Shown in pieces: positions 33,805-43,120 of a stretch of 64,000 bases of DNA. Under the pieces are notes generated by a model, which saw only the letters and a list, made by a program, of their open reading frames with translations, was not told the origin of the DNA and ran no database searches. How positions within the stretch are numbered: position 1 is the first letter of the stretch; every line of letters begins with the position of its first letter. The translations under genes and the position numbers were made by a program. The stretch comes from Belliella kenyensis (GTDB lineage: Bacteria > Bacteroidota > Bacteroidia > Cytophagales > Cyclobacteriaceae), in NCBI RefSeq assembly GCF_022549675.1, contig NZ_JAKZGR010000011.1, positions 62,001 to 126,000 on the forward strand, given 5' to 3'.

Positions 33805-34119
33805 ATGGCAATCAATCCATCCATCATCACCAGAGATTTGGACAAAGTCGCAGAACCTACTGGAAACATTTATGAATCAATCCATGTAATCGGACAAAGG
33901 GCTAAGCAAATCTCTTCTACACAGAAAGAGGAGTTGACTAGTAAATTGTCGGAGTTTGCTTCTACTGTAGACAATTTGGAAGAGGTATTCGAAAACAAAG
34001 AGCAAATCGAGATCTCAAAATTCTACGAAAGAATGCCAAAGCCATCTACTTTAGCTATGGAAGAATTCATGGATTCAAAGGTTTACTTCAGACATACTGA
34101 AGCAGATAATAACGAATAA
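33805..34119 (+). CDS. rpoZ: DNA-directed RNA polymerase subunit omega
   Basis: 104 residues, the Bacteroidota-type omega/RpoK: PSIITRDLDKVAEPTGNIYESIHVIGQRAKQIS (about 5-37) with the helix that contacts beta-prime, then an acidic middle and the tail MPKPSTLAMEEFMDSKVYFRH. It helps RNA polymerase assembly. It lies 8 nt after bamD, and its TAA overlaps the coaBC ATG by one base, a strong sign of coupled translation. Pairing of rpoZ with coaBC is common across bacteria. Confidence 0.92.
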   Translation: MAINPSIITRDLDKVAEPTGNIYESIHVIGQRAKQISSTQKEELTSKLSEFASTVDNLEEVFENKEQIEISKFYERMPKPSTLAMEEFMDSKVYFRHTEADNNE

Positions 34120-35327
34120 TGAAACTGAAAGGTAAACGAATTCTATTGGGCATAAGTGGTAGTATAGCCGCTTATAAAGCAGCCAATCTTACTCGATTAC
34201 TTATCAAAGAAGGAGCAGAAGTTCAGGTAATAGCCAGTTCTTCTGCTCTTACTTTTATTACCCCCCTTACTTTAGCGACGCTTTCCAAAAATCCTGTATT
34301 ATCTACTTTTGAAAAGAATGACAATGGAGCGTGGAATAATCATGTTGAACTTGGGCTGTGGGCAGATATTTTTATCATAGCGCCTATCACCGCAAATACT
34401 TTAGCAAAGTTCGCACACGGATTGTGTGACAATCTATTATCAGCTGTATACTTATCGGCTAGATGCCCTATAATGATCGCACCAGCTATGGACTTAGATA
34501 TGTACGTGCATCCAGCCGTTCGCCACAACTTAGAGACCATGAGGGCATACGGTCATACCGTGCTTGATGCTGCTTCTGGCGAGTTAGCATCTGGTCTATC
34601 CGGCCAAGGCCGAATGGTTGAGCCAGAGCAAATATTGGCATCTGTCATAGGACATTTTGAGATTGAAAATGATTTCATAAATAAAAAAGTTCTTATAACC
34701 TCAGGACCTACTCAAGAAGCCATCGACCCCGTTAGATTCATCAGCAATCATTCTAGTGGAAAAATGGGAGCTGCAATTGCAGAAGCATTTGCTAAGTCTG
34801 GAGCAGAAGTTCATTTGGTATTAGGAAAAGGGGCAGCCCATCCCAAGCACAATAAAATAAAGATCTACAAAGTCACATCGGCTCAAGAAATGTATGACAC
34901 TTGTATGGGAATACACCATTTTGTGGATATAGCTGTATTTGCAGCGGCAGTTGCGGACTACGCCCCTAAAACTATCGCTCAAGAAAAAATTAAGAAATCA
35001 GACGAGGTCTTGACCATAGAAATGGTCAAAAATGTGGATATCGCCAAGGAGCTTGGAGAATTAAAAAGACAACACCAAATCCATGTTGGTTTTGCTTTAG
35101 AGACAGAAAATGAACATAATAACGCCAAAAGGAAGTTAAAGAAAAAAAACTTTGACCTTATTGTCTTGAATTCTATGCGCGAACCTGGTGCTGGATTTCA
35201 AGTTGATACTAACAAAGTCACACTTTACAATCAATTCGATCAAAGCATTACTTCCGAGCTATTGCCTAAATCTGAGATTGCTTCATTCATCCTAAGAGCT
35301 ATTCAAGAATTACCAAAATCCATCTAA
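34119..35327 (+). CDS. coaBC: Bifunctional phosphopantothenoylcysteine decarboxylase / phosphopantothenate-cysteine ligase
   Basis: 402 residues, two steps of coenzyme A synthesis. CoaC half (about 1-185): FMN-binding GISGSIAAYKAANLTRLLIK, HVELGLWADIFIIAPITANTLAKFAHGLCDNLL, AMDLDMYVHPAVRHNLE, and a GSGSxACGxxGxGRM-type loop (ASGLSGQGRMVEP). CoaB half (about 190-402): VLITSGPTQEAIDPVRFISNHSSGKMGAAIAEAF, VAVFAAAVADYAPKT, KIKKSDE and GFALETEN. Both parts look complete. Confidence 0.95.
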   Translation: MKLKGKRILLGISGSIAAYKAANLTRLLIKEGAEVQVIASSSALTFITPLTLATLSKNPVLSTFEKNDNGAWNNHVELGLWADIFIIAPITANTLAKFAHGLCDNLLSAVYLSARCPIMIAPAMDLDMYVHPAVRHNLETMRAYGHTVLDAASGELASGLSGQGRMVEPEQILASVIGHFEIENDFINKKVLITSGPTQEAIDPVRFISNHSSGKMGAAIAEAFAKSGAEVHLVLGKGAAHPKHNKIKIYKVTSAQEMYDTCMGIHHFVDIAVFAAAVADYAPKTIAQEKIKKSDEVLTIEMVKNVDIAKELGELKRQHQIHVGFALETENEHNNAKRKLKKKNFDLIVLNSMREPGAGFQVDTNKVTLYNQFDQSITSELLPKSEIASFILRAIQELPKSI

Positions 35328-35368
35328 ACTTTTTTATAACTTTACAGTGTCACGAAAGCTTCGCTATC

Positions 35369-36271
35369 ATGAGAAAATTTATTTTAGGTATTTTGTTCGC
35401 TTCCTTGCCACTGCTATCAAATGGGCAAGAGCTTAATTTTCAAGTAATCATAAACAGTGATCGAGCGAGAACTCAGGAAAAGGATGTTTTCGAGAACATG
35501 AAAAACACCTTCGAGCAATTCCTCAATGGTCGCAACTGGACAAATGAGGAGTTTCGCCCTGCTGAAAGAATTAAAGGCAATATGCTCATCACAATCAATG
35601 ACATGCCACAAGTAGGACTCTACAATGCTACAGTTCAAATTCAAGTAGTAAGACCTATCTATGGCACGGGATATGAGTCAATGCTACTTAATTTTGGCGA
35701 TAGAAACTGGTCTTTTGAATTCATTCTGAACCAACCGCTGGAGTTCAACAGATTTTCCTATCTGAACAACATCTCATCGCTTTTGGCATATTATGCCTAC
35801 ATGGCTATAGGCATAGATTTTGACTCCTTTTCCCTCAAAGGAGGGGATCCATACTTTGAAATAGCCAACAACATCGTCAACAATGCCCAACAATCTAATC
35901 GTGCAGGCTGGAATCAAAGCCCTAATGATAGAAGAAATCGATATTGGCTGATCAATGACATATATGCCTCATCAGTCTATGCCCCAATCAGAGAGGCGTA
36001 TTACATATACCACCGCAAAGGAATGGATCTGCTAAGCAAAAATCCTGAAGAAGCCTTTAGAAACATGCTGGAAGCTATCAGAAAAGTAGAAGAAGCAAAC
36101 ACTGCCCAACCAAATGGCATATTCACCATATCTTTCATGGATGCCAAAAGTGATGAAATCAGTAAAATATTCAAAAAAGCCCCTCTAGAAATCAGGCAGG
36201 AGGCCGTAGAGCTCTTACTCAAAGTAGATCCAAACAACGCCAGAAAATACAACGACCTTCTCAAAGGTTAA
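35369..36271 (+). CDS. DUF4835-family secreted protein
   Basis: 300 residues with signal peptide (MRKFILGILFASLPLLSNGQ). Family features: QELNFQVIINSDRARTQEKDVFENMKNTFEQFLNGRNWT (about 20-58), QVQVVRPIYGTGYESMLLNF, and a helical C-terminal part (FRNMLEAIRKVEEANTAQPN; LEIRQEAVELLLKVDPNNARKYNDLL). Conserved across Bacteroidota next to coaBC and recN, with no assigned biochemical role. It lies 41 nt after coaBC and 43 nt before recN. Confidence 0.88.
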   Translation: MRKFILGILFASLPLLSNGQELNFQVIINSDRARTQEKDVFENMKNTFEQFLNGRNWTNEEFRPAERIKGNMLITINDMPQVGLYNATVQIQVVRPIYGTGYESMLLNFGDRNWSFEFILNQPLEFNRFSYLNNISSLLAYYAYMAIGIDFDSFSLKGGDPYFEIANNIVNNAQQSNRAGWNQSPNDRRNRYWLINDIYASSVYAPIREAYYIYHRKGMDLLSKNPEEAFRNMLEAIRKVEEANTAQPNGIFTISFMDAKSDEISKIFKKAPLEIRQEAVELLLKVDPNNARKYNDLLKG

Positions 36272-36314
36272 AGACATTTTATTAGATTTGCTGGTCTGAA
36301 AACAAACACACTTC

Positions 36315-37970
36315 ATGCTCAAATCCCTCAGTATTGCAAATTATGCTCTGATACAATCATTGGAAATGAACCCCTGTCAATCCTTGAACATGATCACTGG
36401 TGAAACTGGTGCTGGAAAATCCATTATGCTTGGAGCTGTAGGGTTACTTTTAGGAAATAGAGCTGACACAAAAGCATTATTTGATGAAACAAAAAAATGC
36501 ATTGTAGAAGGTGAGTTTGACATCCAAGCTTATGGCTTGCAGGTTTTTTTTCAAAATGAAGACTTAGACTTTGACCAAAGCTGTATCATCAGAAGGGAAA
36601 TCAGTCCTAACGGAAAATCAAGAGCATTTATAAATGACAGTCCTGTAAAACTTGAGGTTCTCAAAGAGCTTGGAAAATCACTAATGGACATTCATTCGCA
36701 GCATGACAGTCTTCAGCTTGGTGAAGGTGCTTATCAGCTAAATCTACTAGATGCATATACAGACACGAAGCAGGAGCTTGTAGCGTATAAGGCTGCCTTT
36801 AGTGAATTTCATAAAGCAAAAAAAGCTTACGAGAAACTTAAGGCAGAGGCACAAGAACTAAAAAAAGAGGCAGATTTCAATCAGTTTCAGCTCAACGAAC
36901 TTTCCAGCCTTTCACTCCAATCAGGAGAACAAGAAGAATTAGAATCAGCACAAGAGATTCTTGAAAATGCTGAAGAAATTAAAAGCAAAATTGCAGAAGC
37001 CCTTGGTTACCTACAGGATGATCACTATGGCGCATTCAATATCATGAGTCAAGTTTCTATTTCTTTGCAACAGCTTAGCAAGCTTGCAAACAAATTTGAC
37101 ACTTACAGAGAGAGATTTCAAAGTACACTCATAGAGCTAAAAGATATTGCTGCGGATTTAGAAAATGAAGATGGTCAAATAGAAGTAGATTTTGAAAAGT
37201 TAGAAGTAACTAGAGATAGACTGAGCAGAATTTATCTTTTACAACAAAAACACGGATTGGAATCCGTAGATGATCTTATATCTTTAGAAAAGTCACTAGC
37301 AGAAAAAGCATTTCAGATTGAAAACCTCGAAGATACCCTCGCTGAACTTGAAAAAGATAGAGATCTCAAGTTTAAAGAACTGAATAAGATGGGCGATTCA
37401 CTCAGTCAAAAAAGAAAATCAGGATTCAAGGGATTTGCTAAGGAATTGAGTCAGTTACTTCATCAACTAGGAATGGAGAATGCGAGCATTGACTTTACGC
37501 ATGAAGTAATAGCCCCCATGTCATCAGGACTAGATCAAATAGACTTGCTTTTTTCCGCCAATAAAGGGATCAAGCCACAGCCCTTGAAACAAGTGGCCTC
37601 AGGAGGAGAGTTTTCAAGGCTTATATTTGCGATCAAATACATGATGGCAGATAAAATGGCACTCCCTACCTTGATATTTGACGAAATAGACACTGGTGTA
37701 TCTGGAGAAGTAGCCTTGCAAATGGTGAGAATGATGCAGGAAATAGCCAAAACGCATCAAGTCATTTGCATCAGTCATTTGCCACAAGTCGCAGCAAAAG
37801 GTGATCAGCATTACTTCGTATACAAGGACAATAGTAGTGCAAGAACAGTCTCCAAAATAAAACTACTCGATTCAGAAAATCGCATTCTTGAAATTGCAAA
37901 AATGATAGCTGGATCCAATCCATCTGAAAGTGCCATTGCTAGTGCCAAAGAACTACTCAAGACAGCTTAG
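36315..37970 (+). CDS. recN: DNA repair protein RecN
   Basis: 551 residues, an SMC-like ATPase acting in double-strand break repair. Walker A MITGETGAGKSIMLGAVGLLLG (about 27-48), the DIHSQHDSLQL motif, a central coiled coil (about 150-370, e.g. SLAEKAFQIENLEDTLAELE), ABC signature QVASGGEFSRLIFAIKYMM (about 425-443), Walker B PTLIFDEIDTGVSGEVALQM, and D/H loops HQVICISHLPQVAAKGDQHY. Complete, normal length. In the conserved order coaBC-DUF4835-recN-fabI. Confidence 0.96.
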   Translation: MLKSLSIANYALIQSLEMNPCQSLNMITGETGAGKSIMLGAVGLLLGNRADTKALFDETKKCIVEGEFDIQAYGLQVFFQNEDLDFDQSCIIRREISPNGKSRAFINDSPVKLEVLKELGKSLMDIHSQHDSLQLGEGAYQLNLLDAYTDTKQELVAYKAAFSEFHKAKKAYEKLKAEAQELKKEADFNQFQLNELSSLSLQSGEQEELESAQEILENAEEIKSKIAEALGYLQDDHYGAFNIMSQVSISLQQLSKLANKFDTYRERFQSTLIELKDIAADLENEDGQIEVDFEKLEVTRDRLSRIYLLQQKHGLESVDDLISLEKSLAEKAFQIENLEDTLAELEKDRDLKFKELNKMGDSLSQKRKSGFKGFAKELSQLLHQLGMENASIDFTHEVIAPMSSGLDQIDLLFSANKGIKPQPLKQVASGGEFSRLIFAIKYMMADKMALPTLIFDEIDTGVSGEVALQMVRMMQEIAKTHQVICISHLPQVAAKGDQHYFVYKDNSSARTVSKIKLLDSENRILEIAKMIAGSNPSESAIASAKELLKTA

Positions 37971-38045
37971 AAAGCTTCTAGGGTAATGATCAATTTTTTT
38001 TATGTATTTTTACCTTTCAAAGATGAACTAAAATCTATAAATATT

Positions 38046-38861
38046 ATGCCTGAGAATTTACTTAAAGGAAAAGTCGGTATCATCACTGGTGCTTTGGATG
38101 AGAACTCAATCGCTTGGAAAACAGCACTCAAAGCTAAAGATCAAGGTGCTAAATTTGTATTGACCAATGCGCCAATTGCAATGAGAATGGGAGCTATCAA
38201 TGAATTGGCTCAAGAATGTAACACCATAGTCATACCAGCTGATGCTACTTCAGTGGAAGATTTAGAAAAACTTTATACCGAAGCCAAAGAATATCTTGGT
38301 GGTAATTTTGATTTTTTACTACATTCTATTGGGATGTCTCCAAATATCCGAAAAGGTAGATCATATGGAGATTTGAATTATGACTGGGCGATGAAGTCAT
38401 ATGACGTATCTGCTGTTTCGTTTCACAAAATGATGCATGTGGCCGAAAAAATGGACATCATGAATGAGTGGGGATCTATCATGGGTCTTTCTTACATCGC
38501 TGCACAAAGGGTATACCCATTCTACACAGATATGGCAGATGCCAAAGCTTTGCTTGAAAGCATCGCCAGAGGCTACGGATACAGATATGGAAAACTTAAA
38601 AAAGTTAGGGTAAATACCATCTCGCAATCACCTACAAAAACTACAGCAGGAACTGGTATAGGTGGATTTGATACTTTCTTCAATTTTGCAGATAAAATGT
38701 CTCCACTAGGAAATGCTTCAGCAGAAGCTTGTGCAGACTATATCATCACCATGTTCTCTGACTTAACCAGATACGTCACCATGCAGAACCTTTTCCATGA
38801 TGGTGGATACTCTTTCACTGGAATTTCAGAAGATTTGATGGAAGGTTTTAAGGAAGAGTAA
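38046..38861 (+). CDS. fabI: Enoyl-[acyl-carrier-protein] reductase (NADH)
   Basis: 271 residues, last reduction of each fatty-acid elongation cycle. Features: KVGIITGALDENSIAWKTALKAKDQGA (cofactor-binding start, about 9-35), DATSVEDLEKLYTEAKEYLG, FLLHSIGMSPN, and the catalytic region YIAAQRVYPFYTDMADAKALLESIARGYGYRYGK. The last carries the Tyr-x6-Tyr-x6-Lys-type arrangement, here with a longer Y...Y spacing of the FabI branch. I start at ATG 38046 (MPENLLKGK); the open frame upstream is not conserved-looking. A stem-loop follows 18 nt after the stop. Confidence 0.92.
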   Translation: MPENLLKGKVGIITGALDENSIAWKTALKAKDQGAKFVLTNAPIAMRMGAINELAQECNTIVIPADATSVEDLEKLYTEAKEYLGGNFDFLLHSIGMSPNIRKGRSYGDLNYDWAMKSYDVSAVSFHKMMHVAEKMDIMNEWGSIMGLSYIAAQRVYPFYTDMADAKALLESIARGYGYRYGKLKKVRVNTISQSPTKTTAGTGIGGFDTFFNFADKMSPLGNASAEACADYIITMFSDLTRYVTMQNLFHDGGYSFTGISEDLMEGFKEE

Positions 38862-38878
38862 TAAGCAAGGCTTTAAAT

Positions 38879-38902
38879 CCGTCCCTTTAGCTATCGGGAC
38901 GG
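38879..38902. repeat. Hairpin after fabI, copy of a gggac-type palindrome
   Basis: ccgtccc/gggacgg, a 7-bp stem (38879-38885 with 38896-38902) around tttagctatc. A related half-site, tcccgatacgcgagtc, follows at 38961-38976. There is no T-run, so it may be an interspersed palindromic repeat rather than a terminator. Confidence 0.45.
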
Positions 38903-39076
38903 AGGTATTCCTGAGATTTGAAAGGTAAAAAAAACTTGTCCATTCAGGTTTTGAGTCCAATCCCGATACGCGAGTCAATTCCTTACAATTTGATTTTAAT
39001 TTACACTTACTTCAAATATATCGCCAAAGGCAAATATCTACTCAATATCGCAAAGCATATATGATTCAAAAATAAT

Positions 39077-39718
39077 ATGAAAAAAATAATAATCACTATA
39101 CTTTCTATACCATTACTCTTCTCTTGCGGTGGTGAACAGAGAAGCGAAACAGATGTAACACTCGAAGATCCCAAGGAGGAACTTACTAACTTAGAGAAAG
39201 AGCATCTTTTAGAAAAAGTAGCATATGCTGACAGTGTCAATGCTGGCCTGACAGAAGATACATTCAAAGGAAGTGCAAGAAGAGAAGCAAAAGCGTCTAT
39301 AGGTGATGCTTCAGTCACAGTCAATTATGGATCTCCAGGCAAAAGAGGTCGTGTCATTTGGAATGGCCTAGTATCATATGATCAAGTTTGGGTAAGTGGT
39401 TCTCATTGGGCTACTGCCGTGACATTTTCAGATGATGTAGTGATCAATGATGTAGAAGTGCCAGCAGGCATGTATGCATTTTTTACCATTCCTGGGCGAG
39501 AAACTTGGACATTGATCTTGAACAAAAACTATGATCAACACCTCGCTGACTCCTATGAAGAATCAGAAGATGTAGTAAGAGTAGTGGTACCCGCTCAATC
39601 ACTAGACAAGGAAGTTCAAAGACTTACTTATGAAGTAGAAAGTATCTCAAATACAGAAGGGACTATCTCCCTGAGTTGGGATCAAGTTAAGGTGAGCATG
39701 CCTTTCAGCATCATATAA
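39077..39718 (+). CDS. DUF2911 lipoprotein
   Basis: 213 residues. Lipoprotein signal MKKIIITILSIPLLFSC (Cys 17), an acidic linker to about residue 75, then a DUF2911 domain: ASVTVNYGSPGKRGRVIWNGLVSYDQVWVSGSHWATAVTFSDDVVINDVEVPAGMYAFFTIPGRETWTLILNKNYDQH. The domain is a beta-sandwich of unknown role common in Bacteroidota. Transcribed alone, with its own terminator immediately after. Confidence 0.88.
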   Translation: MKKIIITILSIPLLFSCGGEQRSETDVTLEDPKEELTNLEKEHLLEKVAYADSVNAGLTEDTFKGSARREAKASIGDASVTVNYGSPGKRGRVIWNGLVSYDQVWVSGSHWATAVTFSDDVVINDVEVPAGMYAFFTIPGRETWTLILNKNYDQHLADSYEESEDVVRVVVPAQSLDKEVQRLTYEVESISNTEGTISLSWDQVKVSMPFSII

Positions 39719-39722
39719 TTGT

Positions 39723-39752
39723 AAAGCTGTCCGAAAGGGCAGCTTTTATTTT
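39723..39752 (+). terminator. Rho-independent terminator after the DUF2911 gene
   Basis: Stem aaagctgtcc/gggcagcttt (39723-39732 with 39737-39746, one G-U pair), GAAA loop, then a T-rich run (ttttattttt). Confidence 0.85.
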
Positions 39753-39910
39753 TAGCAAATTAGGAATCTTCTTTTTTGAGCATAAAAGTAGTTTCAGGGA
39801 GATATTCTTTGATAATGATACAAAAGCTACTATCAAAACTGGATTAAAAAATTATCAAAAAGGTATAAAAGTTCCAATATTGATAATAATAAAGATTACG
39901 AATGAATCTT

Positions 39911-40693
39911 CTACTTTTTAAATTCTAATCCATAAAGCACTAATCCATTTGCAGGAACTTTTCCGCACAGTGGATTAGTATCGGTGCTATTTAGCGCTGC
40001 TATCATATCCTTTTCAGTGAGCTCTCCACGCCCAATTGCCAATAAGGCTGCCATCATCATCCTCACCTGATGCATCAGAAACCCCTTTCCACTAATCCTG
40101 TAGCAAAATCTCCTCAATTTTGCCCCGTCAGTCAAAATCAATTCGTCTTCCAAAATCTCAGATGTAAATATCTGCCTTCGGTAGTTATCCGTTTGCTTTC
40201 CTTTGGCACAAAATCTCCTAAAATCATGCTCCCCAACAAAAATATTTGCACAGGACTTCATCCTTTCTACAGCAATATCCCCTTGGAAATAAGTGAGGTT
40301 CCCTGCTGCAAATGGATGAAACTTCTCTCCTACTGCAAAGTAATACCTATATTCCTTTGCAAATACATCTTGAATGATATTGAAGTCCAAAGACACGCTT
40401 TCCCCTTCTAATAATCTAATATCGTCTGGGAGATTTTTATTGACATGGTTTATAAATGAATCCAGCTCGATCTCAGCTATATTGAATAACTCGAACGCCC
40501 CTCTCTGACAAGAAACTCCAGCGTCTGTCCGACCAGCACTTAAAATAGTAAAGTTCTCATGTCCCAAAACATACCTAATCACACGCTCTAGTCTTCCTTG
40601 GATAGTCTTCAGTCCGGGCTGCTTTTGCCATCCATGATAGCGATGTCCGAGGTATTGGATAAAAAATAGATAAGTAAAAGGTCGTGTTTGCAT
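39911..40693 (-). CDS. truA: tRNA pseudouridine(38-40) synthase TruA
   Basis: 260 residues. Catalytic motif SAGRTDAGVSCQRGAFELF (about 52-70) holds the essential Asp in GRTDAGV. Other family parts: YHGWQKQPGLKTIQGRLE (about 19-36), KEYRYYFAVG, FVGEHDFRRFCAKGK and the C-terminal GKGFLMHQVRMMMAALLAIGRGELT. It modifies U38-U40 of the tRNA anticodon arm. It starts 7 nt after the stop of the upstream GH5 gene, so the two may share a transcript. Confidence 0.95.
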   Translation of the reverse strand: MQTRPFTYLFFIQYLGHRYHGWQKQPGLKTIQGRLERVIRYVLGHENFTILSAGRTDAGVSCQRGAFELFNIAEIELDSFINHVNKNLPDDIRLLEGESVSLDFNIIQDVFAKEYRYYFAVGEKFHPFAAGNLTYFQGDIAVERMKSCANIFVGEHDFRRFCAKGKQTDNYRRQIFTSEILEDELILTDGAKLRRFCYRISGKGFLMHQVRMMMAALLAIGRGELTEKDMIAALNSTDTNPLCGKVPANGLVLYGLEFKK

Positions 40694-40700
40694 GGATAAC

Positions 40701-41714
40701 TTATTTGGAACTAATTTCTATCAATCCTTTGACACCAAAATTACCCTCCCACTCCCAAATAAAAGAAGGAATGGCATATTTTGTTAAAATTTGACCGACA
40801 TCTTTCAAGTAATTTACCCTCGAATCATGATCTGCGTTCACCGTAACGCCATACTCTGTGCACCACAGTGCGACACCATGAGTCTTGGCCCAAGCTGCGA
40901 TTTGAGAGATCTTATCTTCTACAGCCACAAGGTTGCCTGTTTTATTATAATCTCTAAAATTAACTTCTCCAGCTGTTTCCTTAGATTTTGGTGATAAGTT
41001 AGGCATTTTTCTCTCATCATAAGGGTAAGGAATATCTACTGTAGCATGCTGATCTCCCGTCCAAGATGTCCCTTGATGAGTAAAAATATATGGCTCATAA
41101 TAATGAAAAGTATATATCAGATTTTCAAAAGGATAAGGCTCCATCCTGCTCAATTCAAACATACTGTTGGCGTTTGAAGCACCAACAACGATAGAAATTG
41201 CATTGTTTTTTTTTCTTATTTCAGAAATTATTTGATTTGAAACCCTGTGCCAAGTAGTAGGAGAAACCGTAGGTTCGTTGACAATCTCCAGATAAACATT
41301 TTGTGCATTTTTCGGTAAAAAGTCCAATAAGATCAACCATTGATCGATAATCTTATTAGTTTGTTGATCCGCATTTTCCTCTGTCAATTGGTGATCGAAA
41401 TTTGCCAAAACAAGTTTCAAACCTCTTCTAGAGCAAAACGCAATCACTCTTTTAATTTTCTTTGGGAAATGTGGGTCAGACTCAAAGTGATAGTTGAAGG
41501 AAAGTGGTAGTCTAATTTCTTTCACTCCATTATTTTCCAGAATTAATAATTTCTTTTTTAAGTCTCCTAGATCAAATTCTGGAAATTCCCATGTTCGCTC
41601 TAACCCCGTAAGATTAACTCCATAACCAATTGATACTAAGCTATTTTGTGACTTACAAGAAAAAATAGTACTTATAAAAATCATGATAAAAATAAAATGA
41701 AGCTTATATTTCAT
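40701..41714 (-). CDS. Secreted glycoside hydrolase family 5 (cellulase-like)
   Basis: 337 residues from ATG 41714; the frame extends two codons further only to a TTG. A lipoprotein-type signal peptide (FIMIFISTIFSC, Cys about 20) is followed by a (beta/alpha)8 barrel of GH5 type: GVNLTGLERTWE, GVKEIRLPLSFNYHF, VYLEIVNEPT (acid/base Glu 147), YTFHYYEPYIFTHQGTSW and VALWCTEYGV (nucleophile Glu 287). GH5 enzymes cut beta-1,4-glucans or mannans. Divergent from, and 60 nt away from, the glycan synthase cluster, which recalls the endoglucanase that accompanies cellulose synthase operons; a role in trimming that polymer is inference. Confidence 0.88.
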   Translation of the reverse strand: MKYKLHFIFIMIFISTIFSCKSQNSLVSIGYGVNLTGLERTWEFPEFDLGDLKKKLLILENNGVKEIRLPLSFNYHFESDPHFPKKIKRVIAFCSRRGLKLVLANFDHQLTEENADQQTNKIIDQWLILLDFLPKNAQNVYLEIVNEPTVSPTTWHRVSNQIISEIRKKNNAISIVVGASNANSMFELSRMEPYPFENLIYTFHYYEPYIFTHQGTSWTGDQHATVDIPYPYDERKMPNLSPKSKETAGEVNFRDYNKTGNLVAVEDKISQIAAWAKTHGVALWCTEYGVTVNADHDSRVNYLKDVGQILTKYAIPSFIWEWEGNFGVKGLIEISSK

Positions 41715-41746
41715 ACGCAAATCTACTCAAAATTGAATTAAAATTT

Positions 41747-41754
41747 TAAATTTG
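41747..41754 (+). promoter_or_regulatory. Possible -7 promoter element of the glycan synthase cluster
   Basis: TAAATTTG, exact to TAnnTTTG, 19 nt upstream of the kinase ATG at 41774, in the 59-nt divergent gap with the GH5 gene. The -33 element is unclear. Confidence 0.4.
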
Positions 41755-41773
41755 ACTTGAATTTAGCAAAAAT

Positions 41774-43120
41774 ATGGAAGTCACCCTTCATCCTACAAAT
41801 CAAATTCAAATAGAACTCAAAAATCACTTCAACAAAAAATCCTGGAACGCTGGAAATTATGTTTACTGGGGTATCACAAGTGTGTTTTTGGGCTTATATA
41901 TTCTTGAATTCTTCTTATTGAAATCCACTTGGCAGACTACATTCTTGTTCAAATCGATAATTATTTCCGTAGGCTTTTTTATCTACTATGGTTTGAAGAA
42001 ACATTCTACTAAGCCAAATGCCCTTGTACTGATATACATATCATTATTTGCTACCTATTGCTTTTCAATTATTCACATTGAGAGTGGCTATGTAGTTACC
42101 CTATACTTTGCTATCCTTACCATCGTCATCAGCGTGAGCAATTATTTAATGCTATGGAATTCCAATTTTTCAATAATTGAAGTTCTTATAGTAATACTAA
42201 TTTTTTTACTTTTCCACTGGTTAGATCACTTCGTACATGTTTGGGAAATTTTATCATTAGGAGGATATGTGTTTTTCACTTTTGTTTTCTTGACAGCATT
42301 CATTCCAGATGCTAGAAAAAGAAACTACATGCTAAATATAGATCGTGATCTAAAAAAACAAAATACGATCAATAACCTCAGCACAAAACTTACTGAGCTT
42401 CAAATCCAAATGGAAGAGCTAAATCAACTCAATAAAATTGACAGAGAAAAAGAGAAGATACTTCGACATGACCTCAAAAATAAAATCAGTAACATCATCG
42501 GCTTGTCCCAATTGATTGATGGACAAGAAGCGGAAGAAGACAAAATTTACATTGAGCTATTGAGAGATGTCAGTACTGATCTTCTTAAGTATGCAGATAA
42601 TCTTTACAGTAAAAATGAACAAAAGTCAAAATCGTCATTGAACCTAAAAATGGAGCCTGTGAACATTTTTGCTTCATTCAAAAAAACAAGAAACGAAATC
42701 AAGGCAAAGCTAGAAAAGAAAGCTATCGAACTGGTTCTCCCTGAAAAAGATCCTAGAAATTATATAGAAGCCGATTTTTTGGTAGTCAATAATATATTGG
42801 AAAACATCTTAAACTACCTCATCAATTGGTCTAATGAGCAAAGTAAAATATATGTAACTTTTGTAGCTATTGATTCTTATTTGAAGATCGAGATTGAGGC
42901 TCCTGCCACACAAATCAGTCCAGACAAATTAAATAATATTTTCAAGCCTATTGAGAATTTTGAATTCACTTCAAGCTTTGACAAGCCCGTAGGATTAGGA
43001 TTACAAATCGCCAAAAGCATGACCGAAAAACTAGGTGGATATTTCAAATATCAGACTCAACTTAATGGAGGCGTGACTTTCAAATTAGAATTTAAATCCA
43101 TCGAAAATTCTGAACTATGA
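41774..43120 (+). CDS. Membrane histidine kinase-like protein with degenerate ATP-binding domain
   Basis: 448 residues. Six N-terminal TM helices (about 25-180), e.g. VYWGITSVFLGLYILEFFLL and IIEVLIVILIFLLFHWLDHF, form a sensor region; a coiled-coil linker (about 195-225) leads to an H-box, EKILRHDLKNKISNIIGLSQLI (His 232). The HATPase part keeps the N box (NNILENILNYL, Asn 340/344) and the G2 box (PVGLGLQIA, about 406-414). The G1 box that should read DxGxG is EAPATQISPDKL, with Asp and both Gly lost. No receiver domain or response-regulator gene is nearby. Its TGA overlaps the ATG of the BcsB-like gene (ATGA), so it is part of the synthase operon. It may bind nucleotide weakly or signal without kinase activity. 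Confidence 0.82.
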   Translation: MEVTLHPTNQIQIELKNHFNKKSWNAGNYVYWGITSVFLGLYILEFFLLKSTWQTTFLFKSIIISVGFFIYYGLKKHSTKPNALVLIYISLFATYCFSIIHIESGYVVTLYFAILTIVISVSNYLMLWNSNFSIIEVLIVILIFLLFHWLDHFVHVWEILSLGGYVFFTFVFLTAFIPDARKRNYMLNIDRDLKKQNTINNLSTKLTELQIQMEELNQLNKIDREKEKILRHDLKNKISNIIGLSQLIDGQEAEEDKIYIELLRDVSTDLLKYADNLYSKNEQKSKSSLNLKMEPVNIFASFKKTRNEIKAKLEKKAIELVLPEKDPRNYIEADFLVVNNILENILNYLINWSNEQSKIYVTFVAIDSYLKIEIEAPATQISPDKLNNIFKPIENFEFTSSFDKPVGLGLQIAKSMTEKLGGYFKYQTQLNGGVTFKLEFKSIENSEL

